DNA of 64,000 nt from the NCBI RefSeq assembly GCF_001570805.1, contig NZ_BCSJ01000014.1:1-64000 (forward strand), in the 5' to 3' direction. The notes under the pieces were generated by a model. That model did not search any database. It was given only the letters and a program-made list of their open reading frames with translations, and was not told where the DNA came from. The DNA is from Brevibacterium epidermidis NBRC 14811. GTDB taxonomy: Bacteria; Actinomycetota; Actinomycetes; Actinomycetales; Brevibacteriaceae. This document shows positions 36,467-43,894 of this stretch, piece after piece. Made by a program: the position numbers and the translations under genes. Within the stretch, counting starts at the first letter, position 1. Each line of letters begins with the position of its first letter.

Positions 36467-37612
36467 ATGACACGACCGCGACGGCACAAGCCCGTCACCG
36501 CCGCTCCTGACATCCGCGCCGCCTCGAAAGTGAATTCGACCGGTCCGATCCCAGGAGCCGAACGGGTCGACCCCGAAAACGAATCCCCCACCGAGGTGTC
36601 CCCCACCACCGACTCCCCCGACGAGAACGCACCGTCTGCTGAAGAAGACTCGGCGGCAGAAGAAGACTCAGCATCTGCCGAGAACGCAGCGGCCGCGACC
36701 ACCGGACCCCAGTGGATTTCGGGCACCGCGAGTGTGACCGTTCCCGTCACCCACGGCGGCCGCACCTACAAGGTCAAGCAGGGGGATACCCTCTATGGTG
36801 TGGCCAGCAAGCACGGCGTCTCCGTGCCCGCACTCGCCGAACTCAACCGCATCTCGCCGCGGCAGAATCTCCACCAGGGTCAGGTCCTGTCCCTGCCGGA
36901 GAAGAACGATCTGCCCGATGATGATCCCTCGCACGTCGTCGCCCCCGGCGAGACCCTGCAGGGAATCGCCGCGCGGCACGGAATCTCGCCCGCGACCCTG
37001 CGCCGGGCCAACGCTATGGGCGATGACTCGTTCATCAAAGTCGGCGAACTCCTTCTTCTCCGCCCATCGCAGGCCCGACCGCGTCGCACCGCTCCCGAAG
37101 CCCCGAGTGACATCCCCCGTGTCGCCGCCAGCGCGCAGGTCGAGGGCATCCGTCCCTCTGTGCTCCACGCGGCCCGGCTGAACAAATACACTCTGCTGCA
37201 CCGTCGCCATCCCGCCCCGGCGCAGGCAAAGCTGCTCGTCGCGTCGCTCGCGCTCGAACTCGGCGCCGATCCTGCCCTCATGCAGGCTGTCGCGGCGCAG
37301 GAGTCCGGTTTCCAGCACACGACGGTCTCGGCCGGAAACGCGATCGGCATCATGCAGATCACTCCACGCTCCGGTCGCTGGGCGTCCGATATCGTCGGCC
37401 GTGGACTCGACCTTCTCGACATCGAGGACAATATCGTCGCCGGAACCGTCATCCTCGGCTGGCTCGTCGAAACCGCCGAGTCGGAGAACGAAGCCATCGC
37501 CGGCTACTACCAGGACCTGCGCTCGGTTCGCGCCGACGGACTGCTGTCGGAGACGAAGGCCTTCGTCCGCGGTGTCCAGCTGCAGCGTGCGCGTTTGGAG
37601 GAGGCCCTGTGA
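36467..37612 (+). CDS. LysM and lytic transglycosylase (SLT) domain protein
   Basis: The 381-residue protein has two LysM peptidoglycan-binding domains (about residues 100-145 and 155-200) and a C-terminal SLT lysozyme-like domain (about 255-350). The catalytic Glu279 lies in VAAQESGF, and GIMQITP follows. Such proteins cleave glycan strands to 1,6-anhydro muropeptides. The N-terminal 90 residues are acidic and Ser/Glu-rich, with no hydrophobic signal peptide or membrane segment, and no in-frame upstream start supplies one. Export therefore needs explanation. The stop overlaps the GTG of the PASTA kinase gene, so the two are translationally coupled. Confidence 0.93.
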   Translation: MTRPRRHKPVTAAPDIRAASKVNSTGPIPGAERVDPENESPTEVSPTTDSPDENAPSAEEDSAAEEDSASAENAAAATTGPQWISGTASVTVPVTHGGRTYKVKQGDTLYGVASKHGVSVPALAELNRISPRQNLHQGQVLSLPEKNDLPDDDPSHVVAPGETLQGIAARHGISPATLRRANAMGDDSFIKVGELLLLRPSQARPRRTAPEAPSDIPRVAASAQVEGIRPSVLHAARLNKYTLLHRRHPAPAQAKLLVASLALELGADPALMQAVAAQESGFQHTTVSAGNAIGIMQITPRSGRWASDIVGRGLDLLDIEDNIVAGTVILGWLVETAESENEAIAGYYQDLRSVRADGLLSETKAFVRGVQLQRARLEEAL

Positions 37613-39831
37613 CCGCTCGCCGAGATCCCCTCATCGGCACGGTGCTCAATGACCGCTACCGCATCGATGCCAAGATCGCCCGCGGCGGCATGGCCATGGT
37701 CTACCGCGGCACCGACCTGCGCCTCGACCGCGAGATCGCGATCAAGGTCATGCACGAGCACCTCATCTCCGATGACACCTTCGTCGAACGTTTCCGCCGG
37801 GAAGCGATCAACGCCGGTCGTCTCACCCACCCGAACCTCGTGGCCATCCACGATCAGGCTCGCGACGGCGATATCGTCTACCTCGTCATGGAGTACCTGC
37901 CGTCAGTGACTCTGCGCCGTGAGCTCAAGCACCGCGGCACCTTCACCCCCAGGCAGGCGATCGTCGTCCTCGACGCAATCCTCGCCGCGTTGGAGGCCGT
38001 GCATTCGACGGGCATTATCCACCGTGACCTCAAGCCCGACAATGTGCTCCTGGGCACCGATGGTCAGGTCAAGCTCGCCGACTTCGGTCTGGCGCGTGCC
38101 GTGACCACGGCGACGACGACGAAGACGCTGATCGGCACCGTCGGCTATGTCGCTCCCGAGCTCGTGACCAGGGCCGGAGCCGATGCGCGCACCGATCTGT
38201 ACACGGTCGGCATCATGTTCTATGAGATGCTCACCGGCGCTCAGCCCTATACCGACGAAGTCCCGATCCAGGTCGCCTACCGTCACGTCCACGACACGGT
38301 TCCGCCGCCGTCGGACGTCGTTGCCCGCCTCAGCCCGCGCCTGGACGCGCTCGTGCTGTGGGCGACGTCGAAGGATCCCGAGGACCGTCCTGCCGATGCC
38401 GCCGAGTTCCGTCTGGCCCTGGCCGAAGCACGTGCGGAGATGAGCGAGGCCGAACTCGACCTCGGAGATCCGCAGATCGCGGCCGGTGAGCACTCCCCCG
38501 TGCTCACCGCGAGCATCGACCTTGGCGAGGAAGTCCCGAAGGAGAAGCGCTCCCGCACCGACGAGATCCCGTATCTCGAAGGCGAAGAGGACGACACCGA
38601 GGATGCCGACGAGACTGGTGCTCCAGACGATTCCGAAGATTCCGATGGAGACGACATCTCCGCCGAGGCGGCCGCCACGGATGATTCCGACGACGCGGAT
38701 GCTGCCGACGAGGCTGACACTGACGACTCCGATGCTGACGATGGCAAGGACGACGCTGCCGGCGCAGCCACCATCGCTGCGTCCGGAGCCGGTGTGGCCG
38801 GTGCCGGTGCCGCAGCTGTCGCCGCCTCCGGTGCAAAAGATGACTCCACCGCCGCGTCTGCCTCCGACGACTCCGCAGATGCCGACGAATCGAACGATTC
38901 ATCTGGCGAGGAGGACTCCGATGACGAGCAGGAATCGAAGGATTCGGAATCCGATCGCCACGACAAGGCCGCGGTCGTCGCCGGCTCCGCGGCCGCCTCG
39001 GCGGGGGCATCCCCTGCCAAACGACGCCGACGTCGAGTACTGACCGGACTCGTCGCCGTGGTCGCCGTCCTCGCCCTGGTCGCATGGTTCGTCGTGGCGA
39101 ACCTCCCGGCTCCGACGTCCATCGTCCCCGGCGAACTGGCAGGCAAACCGGTCGAAGAGGTCACCTCGCAATTGGAGGACAACGACCTCAAGGCTGAGCC
39201 CAAGGAAGTCTTCGACGACAAGGTGCCCGCCGGCACCGTCATCGGCACCGAACCTGTCAGCGGTGCGGAGCTCGCCCCCGACTCATCCGTCACCGTCGTC
39301 GTGTCCAAGGGCGAGGAGAAGTTCGCGGTCCCGAAGCTCGAAGGCATGAGCCGGGACGAGGCAGAAGGCGCACTGAAGAAGGTCAATCTCGAGGTCGGCA
39401 AGGTCGACGAGGAGTTCAGCGACACAGTCGCCAAGGACACCGTCATCTCCGCTTCGCAGAAGCCCGGGAAGAAGCTGTCGAAGGGCGAGAAGATCGACCT
39501 CGTCGTCTCCAAGGGCGTCGCCCCGATCCCGGTGCCCAACGTCGAGGGACTGACCTTTGACGCAGCCTATGCGACCCTGGCCAAGCGCGGATTCCGCGTC
39601 GGCAAGGACGAGGTGTTCTCCGACGACGTGCCCAAGGGCAAGGTCGTCTCGCAGTTCCCGAAGAGCACCGAGTCGAAGCCCGCGAACTCGCTGATCATCG
39701 TCCGCGTGTCCAAGGGCAAGGAGAAGAAGGAAGACTCCGACTCGAAGGACGACAAGAAGGACGAGAAGAAGAAGGACGACGACAAGGACAAGAAGTCCGA
39801 CGATAAGAAGGACGAGGACAAAGACAAGTAG
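37609..39831 (+). CDS. pknL: PASTA-domain Ser/Thr protein kinase (PknL-like by synteny)
   Basis: The 740-residue receptor kinase has a Hanks-type kinase domain (about residues 14-270) with ARGGMAMVYRG, HRD at 138-140 and DFG in KLADFGLARA. A long acidic Asp/Ser/Ala linker runs to about 460. One membrane helix (about 476-498) leads to three extracellular PASTA domains (about 500-705), which bind muropeptides or lipid II. A Lys/Asp-rich tail closes the protein. The GTG start has GGAGGAGG six bases upstream. The order idsA-type gene, Rv2175c-type gene, kinase and aroG matches the mycobacterial pknL locus, hence the symbol. Likely substrates nearby are the FHA protein and DivIVA. Confidence 0.94.
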   Translation: MTARRDPLIGTVLNDRYRIDAKIARGGMAMVYRGTDLRLDREIAIKVMHEHLISDDTFVERFRREAINAGRLTHPNLVAIHDQARDGDIVYLVMEYLPSVTLRRELKHRGTFTPRQAIVVLDAILAALEAVHSTGIIHRDLKPDNVLLGTDGQVKLADFGLARAVTTATTTKTLIGTVGYVAPELVTRAGADARTDLYTVGIMFYEMLTGAQPYTDEVPIQVAYRHVHDTVPPPSDVVARLSPRLDALVLWATSKDPEDRPADAAEFRLALAEARAEMSEAELDLGDPQIAAGEHSPVLTASIDLGEEVPKEKRSRTDEIPYLEGEEDDTEDADETGAPDDSEDSDGDDISAEAAATDDSDDADAADEADTDDSDADDGKDDAAGAATIAASGAGVAGAGAAAVAASGAKDDSTAASASDDSADADESNDSSGEEDSDDEQESKDSESDRHDKAAVVAGSAAASAGASPAKRRRRRVLTGLVAVVAVLALVAWFVVANLPAPTSIVPGELAGKPVEEVTSQLEDNDLKAEPKEVFDDKVPAGTVIGTEPVSGAELAPDSSVTVVVSKGEEKFAVPKLEGMSRDEAEGALKKVNLEVGKVDEEFSDTVAKDTVISASQKPGKKLSKGEKIDLVVSKGVAPIPVPNVEGLTFDAAYATLAKRGFRVGKDEVFSDDVPKGKVVSQFPKSTESKPANSLIIVRVSKGKEKKEDSDSKDDKKDEKKKDDDKDKKSDDKKDEDKDK

Positions 39832-39856
39832 GACTCATCTTGGCACCGGTGGTCAG

Positions 39857-39958
39857 ACAAATCGTGTCAGTCAGACTAATGGTCGTCGCTCGTGACGAAT
39901 GACTCGTCAGAGAAACGAACCTTGTCGCTCATACGAATGACTCGTCGCTTCTACAAAT
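39857..39958 (+). repeat. Six-unit degenerate direct-repeat array
   Basis: Units beginning ACAAAT, ACTAAT, ACGAAT, ACGAAC, ACGAAT and ACAAAT start at 39857, 39875, 39895, 39915, 39933 and 39953. Spacing is 18, 20, 20, 18 and 20 bases, and the first five units are followed by GTC three to five bases later. Two copies of ACGAATGACTCGTC (39895 and 39933) are identical over 14 bases. The array fills the gap between the kinase stop and a strong terminator. Confidence 0.7.
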
Positions 39959-39998
39959 GCCGAGGGCTCCGCAGAGATTCTGCGGAGCCCTCGGCATT
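39956..39998. terminator. Strong bidirectional terminator between the kinase gene and aroG
   Basis: Arms 39956-39975 and 39979-39998 form a perfect 20-bp stem around a 3-base loop, between two genes that converge (the PASTA kinase and aroG). Short T-runs flank it. Confidence 0.8.
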
Positions 39999-40012
39999 GT
40001 CGGTGGTGGCTG

Positions 40013-41407
40013 TTACTGACGGCGAGTGAGGTACTCGGCGACCTGGAACGCCATCTCCAGCGACTGATCGTGGTTGAGGCGCGGGTCGACGAGAGTCTCG
40101 TAGCGGCGACGCAGGCCTTCGTCGTCGATCTCCGTGGCTCCGCCCATGATCTCGGTGACGTCATCGCCGGTGAGTTCGATGTGCAGTCCGCCGGGGATCG
40201 TGCCTGCATCGCGGTGGGCGTTGAAGAATCCTTCGACCTCGGCCATGACGTCTTCGAAGCGGCGGGTCTTGTACCCGGTGTTCGAGGTGATCGTATTGCC
40301 GTGCATCGGGTCGCAGACCCAGGTCACGTGCGGCAGCCGATCGCCGATTCCCGCCAGCAGAGCCGGCAGCGATTCGCCGATCTGGCTTGCACCCATGCGG
40401 GTGACGAAGGTCAGACGGCCGGGTTCGGCGTCGGGGTCGAGCTTCTCGGCCAGGGCCAGAGCGTCGTCTGCGGTCGCCGTGGGTCCGAGCTTCACGCCGA
40501 TGGGGTTGCGCACCTTCGACAGGAAGTCGACGTGAGCACCGTCGATCTCGCGGGTGCGCTCACCGATCCACAGGAAATGGCCGGACACGTCGTAGGCTTC
40601 GCCGGTGCGTGAATCGATGCGGGTCAGTGCACGTTCGTATTCGAGCAGCAGCGCTTCGTGGGCGGCGTAGAACTCGGTGGTTTTCAGAGCGTCGAAGTCG
40701 GCTCCGCAGGCATCCATGAAGCGGATGGCGCGGTCGATCTCGGCAGCGGTCTGTTCGTAGCGCTGGTAGCCGGGGTTCGATGCGAGGAAACCGCGGTTCC
40801 AGTCGTGCACGAACCGCAGATCTGCGAAACCGCCCTGGGTGAACGCACGAATGAGGTTAAGCGTCGATGCGGAGATGTGGTACGCCTTGAGCAGACGCTC
40901 CGGATCGTGGCGACGGGATTCCTCGGTGAACTCATAGCCGTTGACGATGTCGCCGCGGAACGACGGCAGGGTGACTCCGTCGCGGGTCTCCATATCGGCC
41001 GAGCGCGGCTTCGCGAACTGACCGGCCATACGGCCGATCTTCACCACGGGCATCGAACCGCCGTAGGTGAGCACTGCAGCCATCTGCAGAACAGTCTGCA
41101 CACGAGCCCGGATCTTGTCAGCCTGAGCTCCGTCGAAGGATTCGGCGCAGTCGCCGCCGGCCAGGACGAAGGCCTCACCGCGAGAGGCAGCGGCAATCCG
41201 CTGCTTGAGCACATCGGCTTCACCGGCGAAGACCAGCGGAGGCGAGTTGCGCAGGTCGGTGAGCACCTCGTCGAGCGCGGCGCTGTCGAGATACGTCGGC
41301 TGCTGCTTCGGATCCATCTCTCGCCAGTCGTCGAGACCGCGGAGGTTGTCGTGGCCGGCAGCGGCGATTTCTCTGTTGGACAGAACCGGATCGGTGTGGA
41401 GACTCAC
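40013..41407 (-). CDS. aroG: Class II 3-deoxy-7-phosphoheptulonate synthase
   Basis: This DAHP synthase condenses phosphoenolpyruvate and erythrose-4-phosphate to start the shikimate pathway. The plant-like class II type is shown by LAGGDCAESFDG, VVKIGRMAGQFAKPRS, HFLWIGERTR and WVCDPMHGNT. I place the start at GTG 41407 (464 residues, normal for the family). The longer frame would overlap the DUF151 gene by over 100 bases. It follows DUF151 by 10 bases, so it may share that transcript. It also ends at the kinase locus terminator, as aroG does beside pknL in mycobacteria. Confidence 0.96.
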   Translation of the reverse strand: MSLHTDPVLSNREIAAAGHDNLRGLDDWREMDPKQQPTYLDSAALDEVLTDLRNSPPLVFAGEADVLKQRIAAASRGEAFVLAGGDCAESFDGAQADKIRARVQTVLQMAAVLTYGGSMPVVKIGRMAGQFAKPRSADMETRDGVTLPSFRGDIVNGYEFTEESRRHDPERLLKAYHISASTLNLIRAFTQGGFADLRFVHDWNRGFLASNPGYQRYEQTAAEIDRAIRFMDACGADFDALKTTEFYAAHEALLLEYERALTRIDSRTGEAYDVSGHFLWIGERTREIDGAHVDFLSKVRNPIGVKLGPTATADDALALAEKLDPDAEPGRLTFVTRMGASQIGESLPALLAGIGDRLPHVTWVCDPMHGNTITSNTGYKTRRFEDVMAEVEGFFNAHRDAGTIPGGLHIELTGDDVTEIMGGATEIDDEGLRRRYETLVDPRLNHDQSLEMAFQVAEYLTRRQ

Positions 41408-41417
41408 TGTTTCACTT

Positions 41418-41903
41418 TCATGGGTTTTCGGTACCGGTTTCGAAGTCCTCGGCCGAGACGTTGTCGAGGAAGTCTCTGAACTGTGCGACTTCCTCTTCAT
41501 CGGCCTCGGGAGCTTCGATTCCGGACTCTTCAAGCAATTGTGTTTCGACGTAGACGGGGCAGTGCGCTGTCAGCGCCAGAGTCACCGCGTCCGAGGGGCG
41601 CGCAGAGATCGACTTCCCGTCGTTCGTGTGCAGCTCGGCCAGGAAGATCTGACCATCCTTGCCGGTGATCGTCACGTCCTGCAGCTCGGCTTCGTACTTC
41701 TCGAGCACGTCGAGCAGAAGCGCGTGCGCCATGGGACGCGGCGGGGTCAGTCCCCGCTGAGCGATCGACAGCGCATTGGCTTCGATCGCACCGACCCAGA
41801 TCGGCAGATAGTACGCAGGTTCGCTGGCTTTGAGCAGCAGAATCGGTTGGTTGGCGGGCATTTCGATGCGGACGCCGACAACCTCGACTTCAACTTTTGA
41901 CAT
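41418..41903 (-). CDS. Bifunctional nuclease family protein (DUF151)
   Basis: The 161-residue protein belongs to the DUF151/bifunctional nuclease family. It begins VEVEVVGVRIEMPANQPILLLK and contains LPIWVGAIEANAL, RPMAHALLLDVLE and SARPSDAVTLAL. In mycobacteria the homologue (Rv1829) lies in the gcvH-garA gene cluster, as here. The biological role is uncertain. An acidic C-terminal tail of about 35 residues is less conserved. It is ten bases downstream of the FHA gene. Confidence 0.92.
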   Translation of the reverse strand: MSKVEVEVVGVRIEMPANQPILLLKASEPAYYLPIWVGAIEANALSIAQRGLTPPRPMAHALLLDVLEKYEAELQDVTITGKDGQIFLAELHTNDGKSISARPSDAVTLALTAHCPVYVETQLLEESGIEAPEADEEEVAQFRDFLDNVSAEDFETGTENP

Positions 41904-41913
41904 TATCCCCCGG

Positions 41914-43044
41914 TCAGGAGCGCGGACGCTGCTGGAAGATCATTCGGAACTTGCCGATCTGCACATCGGCACCGTTCTGCAGTTCGATCGAGTCGATGAG
42001 CTGACGCCCCACATAGGTGCCGTTGAGCGAGCCCGTGTCGCGCAGCGTGAAACCACTGGGAGTACGGATGAACTCGGCATGCTTGCGCGAGACGGTGACG
42101 TCATCGAGGAAGATGTCCGCGTTCGGGCTGCGACCCACCGTGACCACGTCGGTGTCGAGCAGGATCTGCGAACCGGAGTCCGGTCCGGAGACAACGACGA
42201 GCAGAGCGTCTGCATCCTGCAGACCTTCGAGGTCGGGAACCGGGTGGATCTCGCCGGTATGCGGGTCCAGGATTCCCCGGAACTGCTGGCTGCCCGAATC
42301 GTTCATCGGATCCTGACCGCCGTTCGTCGGCGCACCCTGCGGCTGACCGGACTGCGGCTGACCCGACTGGGGCTGACCATACTGGCCGGGGCCGGGCTGG
42401 CTTCCCTGCTGCTGGTTGGGATCGAACTGGCCGTACTGGCCGGCACCGTTCGAACCGTACTGCGGCTGGCCGCCCTGCTGCGGATAGTTTCCGTACTGCT
42501 GACCCTGGCTGCCCTGAGGCTGACCGGACTGAGGCTGGCCGCTCTGCGGCTGGTCGAAGTTCTGCGGTGGATACTGACTCTGCTGAGGCTGATACTGCTG
42601 CTGGCTCTGGCCGCCCTGACCGTTTCCGGCGTAGGGCTGGTCGGCCGGCTGCGACGCACCATAATTCTGGCCGCCCTGCGGAGTGCCGCCGTACTGTTGG
42701 CCACCGCCATACTGCTGACCGTTGCCGTACTGCTGGCCGCCCTGCGGAGTGCCGCCGTGGTTTTGGCCGTTGCCGTAGGGCTGACCGCCCTGCGGGGTCC
42801 CGCCGTGATTCTGGCCGTTGCCGTACTGCGGTGCCTGTGGGGCGCCGTTGGCCGGCTGCTGTCCGTAGGGCGGGGTGTTCCCCTGGCTGTTCTGGTCGAC
42901 CTGAGGGTTCATCCGAGTCGCCGACTCGTCGCCGCCGTTGCCGTTTCCGGCCCCGAACGGGAACTTCTTCGACTGCGGGACCTGTCCGTTGTCATACCAG
43001 GGCTGCGAGGGGGTCGGACGATTCTGATCGTGATTCTGCGACAT
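41914..43044 (-). CDS. GarA/OdhI-like FHA protein with Gln/Gly-rich N-terminal region
   Basis: The C-terminal domain (about residues 285-372) is a GarA/OdhI-type FHA phosphothreonine-binding fold: VTVGRSPNADIFLDDVTVSR, KHAEF, then GSLNGTYVGRQLIDS and QIGKFRMIF. GarA/OdhI switch 2-oxoglutarate metabolism when a kinase phosphorylates an N-terminal ETTSVF motif. Here that motif is absent. Instead, residues 1 to about 260 are Gln/Gly/Pro/Tyr low complexity with tandem repeats. The ATG overlaps the gcvH TAA by one base. Its 376 residues are more than twice the GarA length. A PASTA kinase that could act on it is encoded about 2 kb away. Confidence 0.9.
   Translation of the reverse strand: MSQNHDQNRPTPSQPWYDNGQVPQSKKFPFGAGNGNGGDESATRMNPQVDQNSQGNTPPYGQQPANGAPQAPQYGNGQNHGGTPQGGQPYGNGQNHGGTPQGGQQYGNGQQYGGGQQYGGTPQGGQNYGASQPADQPYAGNGQGGQSQQQYQPQQSQYPPQNFDQPQSGQPQSGQPQGSQGQQYGNYPQQGGQPQYGSNGAGQYGQFDPNQQQGSQPGPGQYGQPQSGQPQSGQPQGAPTNGGQDPMNDSGSQQFRGILDPHTGEIHPVPDLEGLQDADALLVVVSGPDSGSQILLDTDVVTVGRSPNADIFLDDVTVSRKHAEFIRTPSGFTLRDTGSLNGTYVGRQLIDSIELQNGADVQIGKFRMIFQQRPRS
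42658..42825 (-). repeat. 48-bp coding tandem repeat in the FHA gene
   Basis: Residues 74-129 of the FHA protein are copies of a 16-residue unit of the form YGNGQNHGGTPQGGQP. The third copy is expanded by GQQYGG steps. The underlying DNA units are close copies. Gln/Ser/Pro repeats (QPQSG) continue irregularly toward 42310. Confidence 0.75.
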
Positions 43045-43448
43045 TACGCCTCCTCGCTCTGAATGAGCTCTTTGTACGCCTCGCTGTCCATCAGCGATTC
43101 GAGCTGTGCGGGGTCACTGAGTTCGACGAGATACATCCACCCGCCTTCGAAAGGCGACGAGTTCACGGTCTCTGGTGAGTCGTCGAGTGAGTCGTTGACC
43201 TCGGTGACGGTCCCCGACACAGGTGCGATCAGGTCAGAGACGCTCTTCGTGCTCTCGACTTCGCCACAGGACTCCCCTGCGGTGACCGAATCCCCGGCTT
43301 CAGGCAGGTCGACATAGACGACGTCACCCAGCTGTTCCTGGGCGAAATCAGTGATACCCACACGGACTACTGCATTGTCATCCGTGGTCGCGACCCACTC
43401 ATGGTCGCGCGAGTACCGCAAAGACACTGGATAATCCAGATCTGCCAT
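43044..43448 (-). CDS. gcvH: Glycine cleavage system H protein
   Basis: GcvH carries the aminomethyl group on lipoyl-lysine between P, T and L proteins of the glycine cleavage system. The lipoylation site is Lys68 in GEVESTKSVSDL. Length (134 residues) is typical. The start is ATG 43448 with AGAGGAG five bases upstream. No gcvP or gcvT is present. The gene stands in front of the FHA and DUF151 genes, as in mycobacteria, where the two MerR-type regulators normally in this group are also encoded. They are missing here. Confidence 0.96.
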   Translation of the reverse strand: MADLDYPVSLRYSRDHEWVATTDDNAVVRVGITDFAQEQLGDVVYVDLPEAGDSVTAGESCGEVESTKSVSDLIAPVSGTVTEVNDSLDDSPETVNSSPFEGGWMYLVELSDPAQLESLMDSEAYKELIQSEEA

Positions 43449-43617
43449 GTCGACTCCTCTAGTTTGTCGGTGTACCAAGCATAGCGGCCTAGTCCACTTT
43501 CATAACAATCACGAAACGGAAATGTTACCGGGTCACCCTGTCAGGCATCTGCAAGTCCCGCTTCTTCGGTATCTACCTGGGATGATACCTGTTTTTCGAA
43601 GGTCACGGAACGCGGTT

Positions 43618-43645
43618 TTGGCAGTTGGCCCTTGATCGGTATAAG
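43618..43645 (+). promoter_or_regulatory. Candidate promoter of tRNA-Pro
   Basis: TTGGCA (43618-43623) and TATAAG (43640-43645) are separated by 16 bases, a good sigma-70-type pair, placing the start about 27 bases before the tRNA. Confidence 0.5.
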
Positions 43646-43678
43646 CTAGTTCTCGTTGCCCACGAGGGAGTACGGTAA

Positions 43679-43755
43679 CGGGCTATGGCGCAGCTTGGTA
43701 GCGCGCTTCACTGGGGGTGAAGAGGTCGTGGGTTCAAATCCCGCTAGCCCGACCA
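43679..43755 (+). tRNA. tRNA-Pro (anticodon GGG)
   Basis: A full cloverleaf can be drawn. The acceptor stem is CGGGCTA paired with TAGCCCG. The anticodon stem is CTTCA/TGAAG around loop CTGGGGG (anticodon GGG at 43713-43715). The T loop is GTTCAAATC, and CCA is encoded at 43753-43755. It reads CCC and CCT proline codons. Confidence 0.97.
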
Positions 43756-43760
43756 CCACA

Positions 43761-43801
43761 TGTGTCGCCACTTCGCATCAACGAGGTAGCGGCACATTTT
43801 T
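43761..43801 (+). terminator. Intrinsic terminator of tRNA-Pro
   Basis: TGTGTCGC pairs with GCGGCACA (one G-T wobble), and the inner bases extend the stem toward a CATCAA loop. TTTTT follows immediately. It lies five bases after the tRNA. Confidence 0.8.
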
Positions 43802-43894
43802 CGTTCCCGGAACTGTTCTGCACCCTGCGTAATCTCGAGCCCACCCATACATTGCGCGATCTCGACCCCGCTCCCGCGCCGACTCCGGCAGGCG

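Noticed and set aside
39857-39958. The repeat array after the kinase gene as a CRISPR
   Set aside because: Units are 18-20 bp in total with degenerate cores and no distinct spacers, and no cas genes are present.
42310-42850. Tandem repeats in the FHA gene as a mobile or CRISPR element
   Set aside because: They stay in frame and encode Gln/Gly/Pro repeats, so they are coding low complexity.
43679-43894. tRNA-Pro as an integration site for a mobile element
   Set aside because: No integrase, no repeat of the tRNA 3' end and no composition shift were seen next to it.
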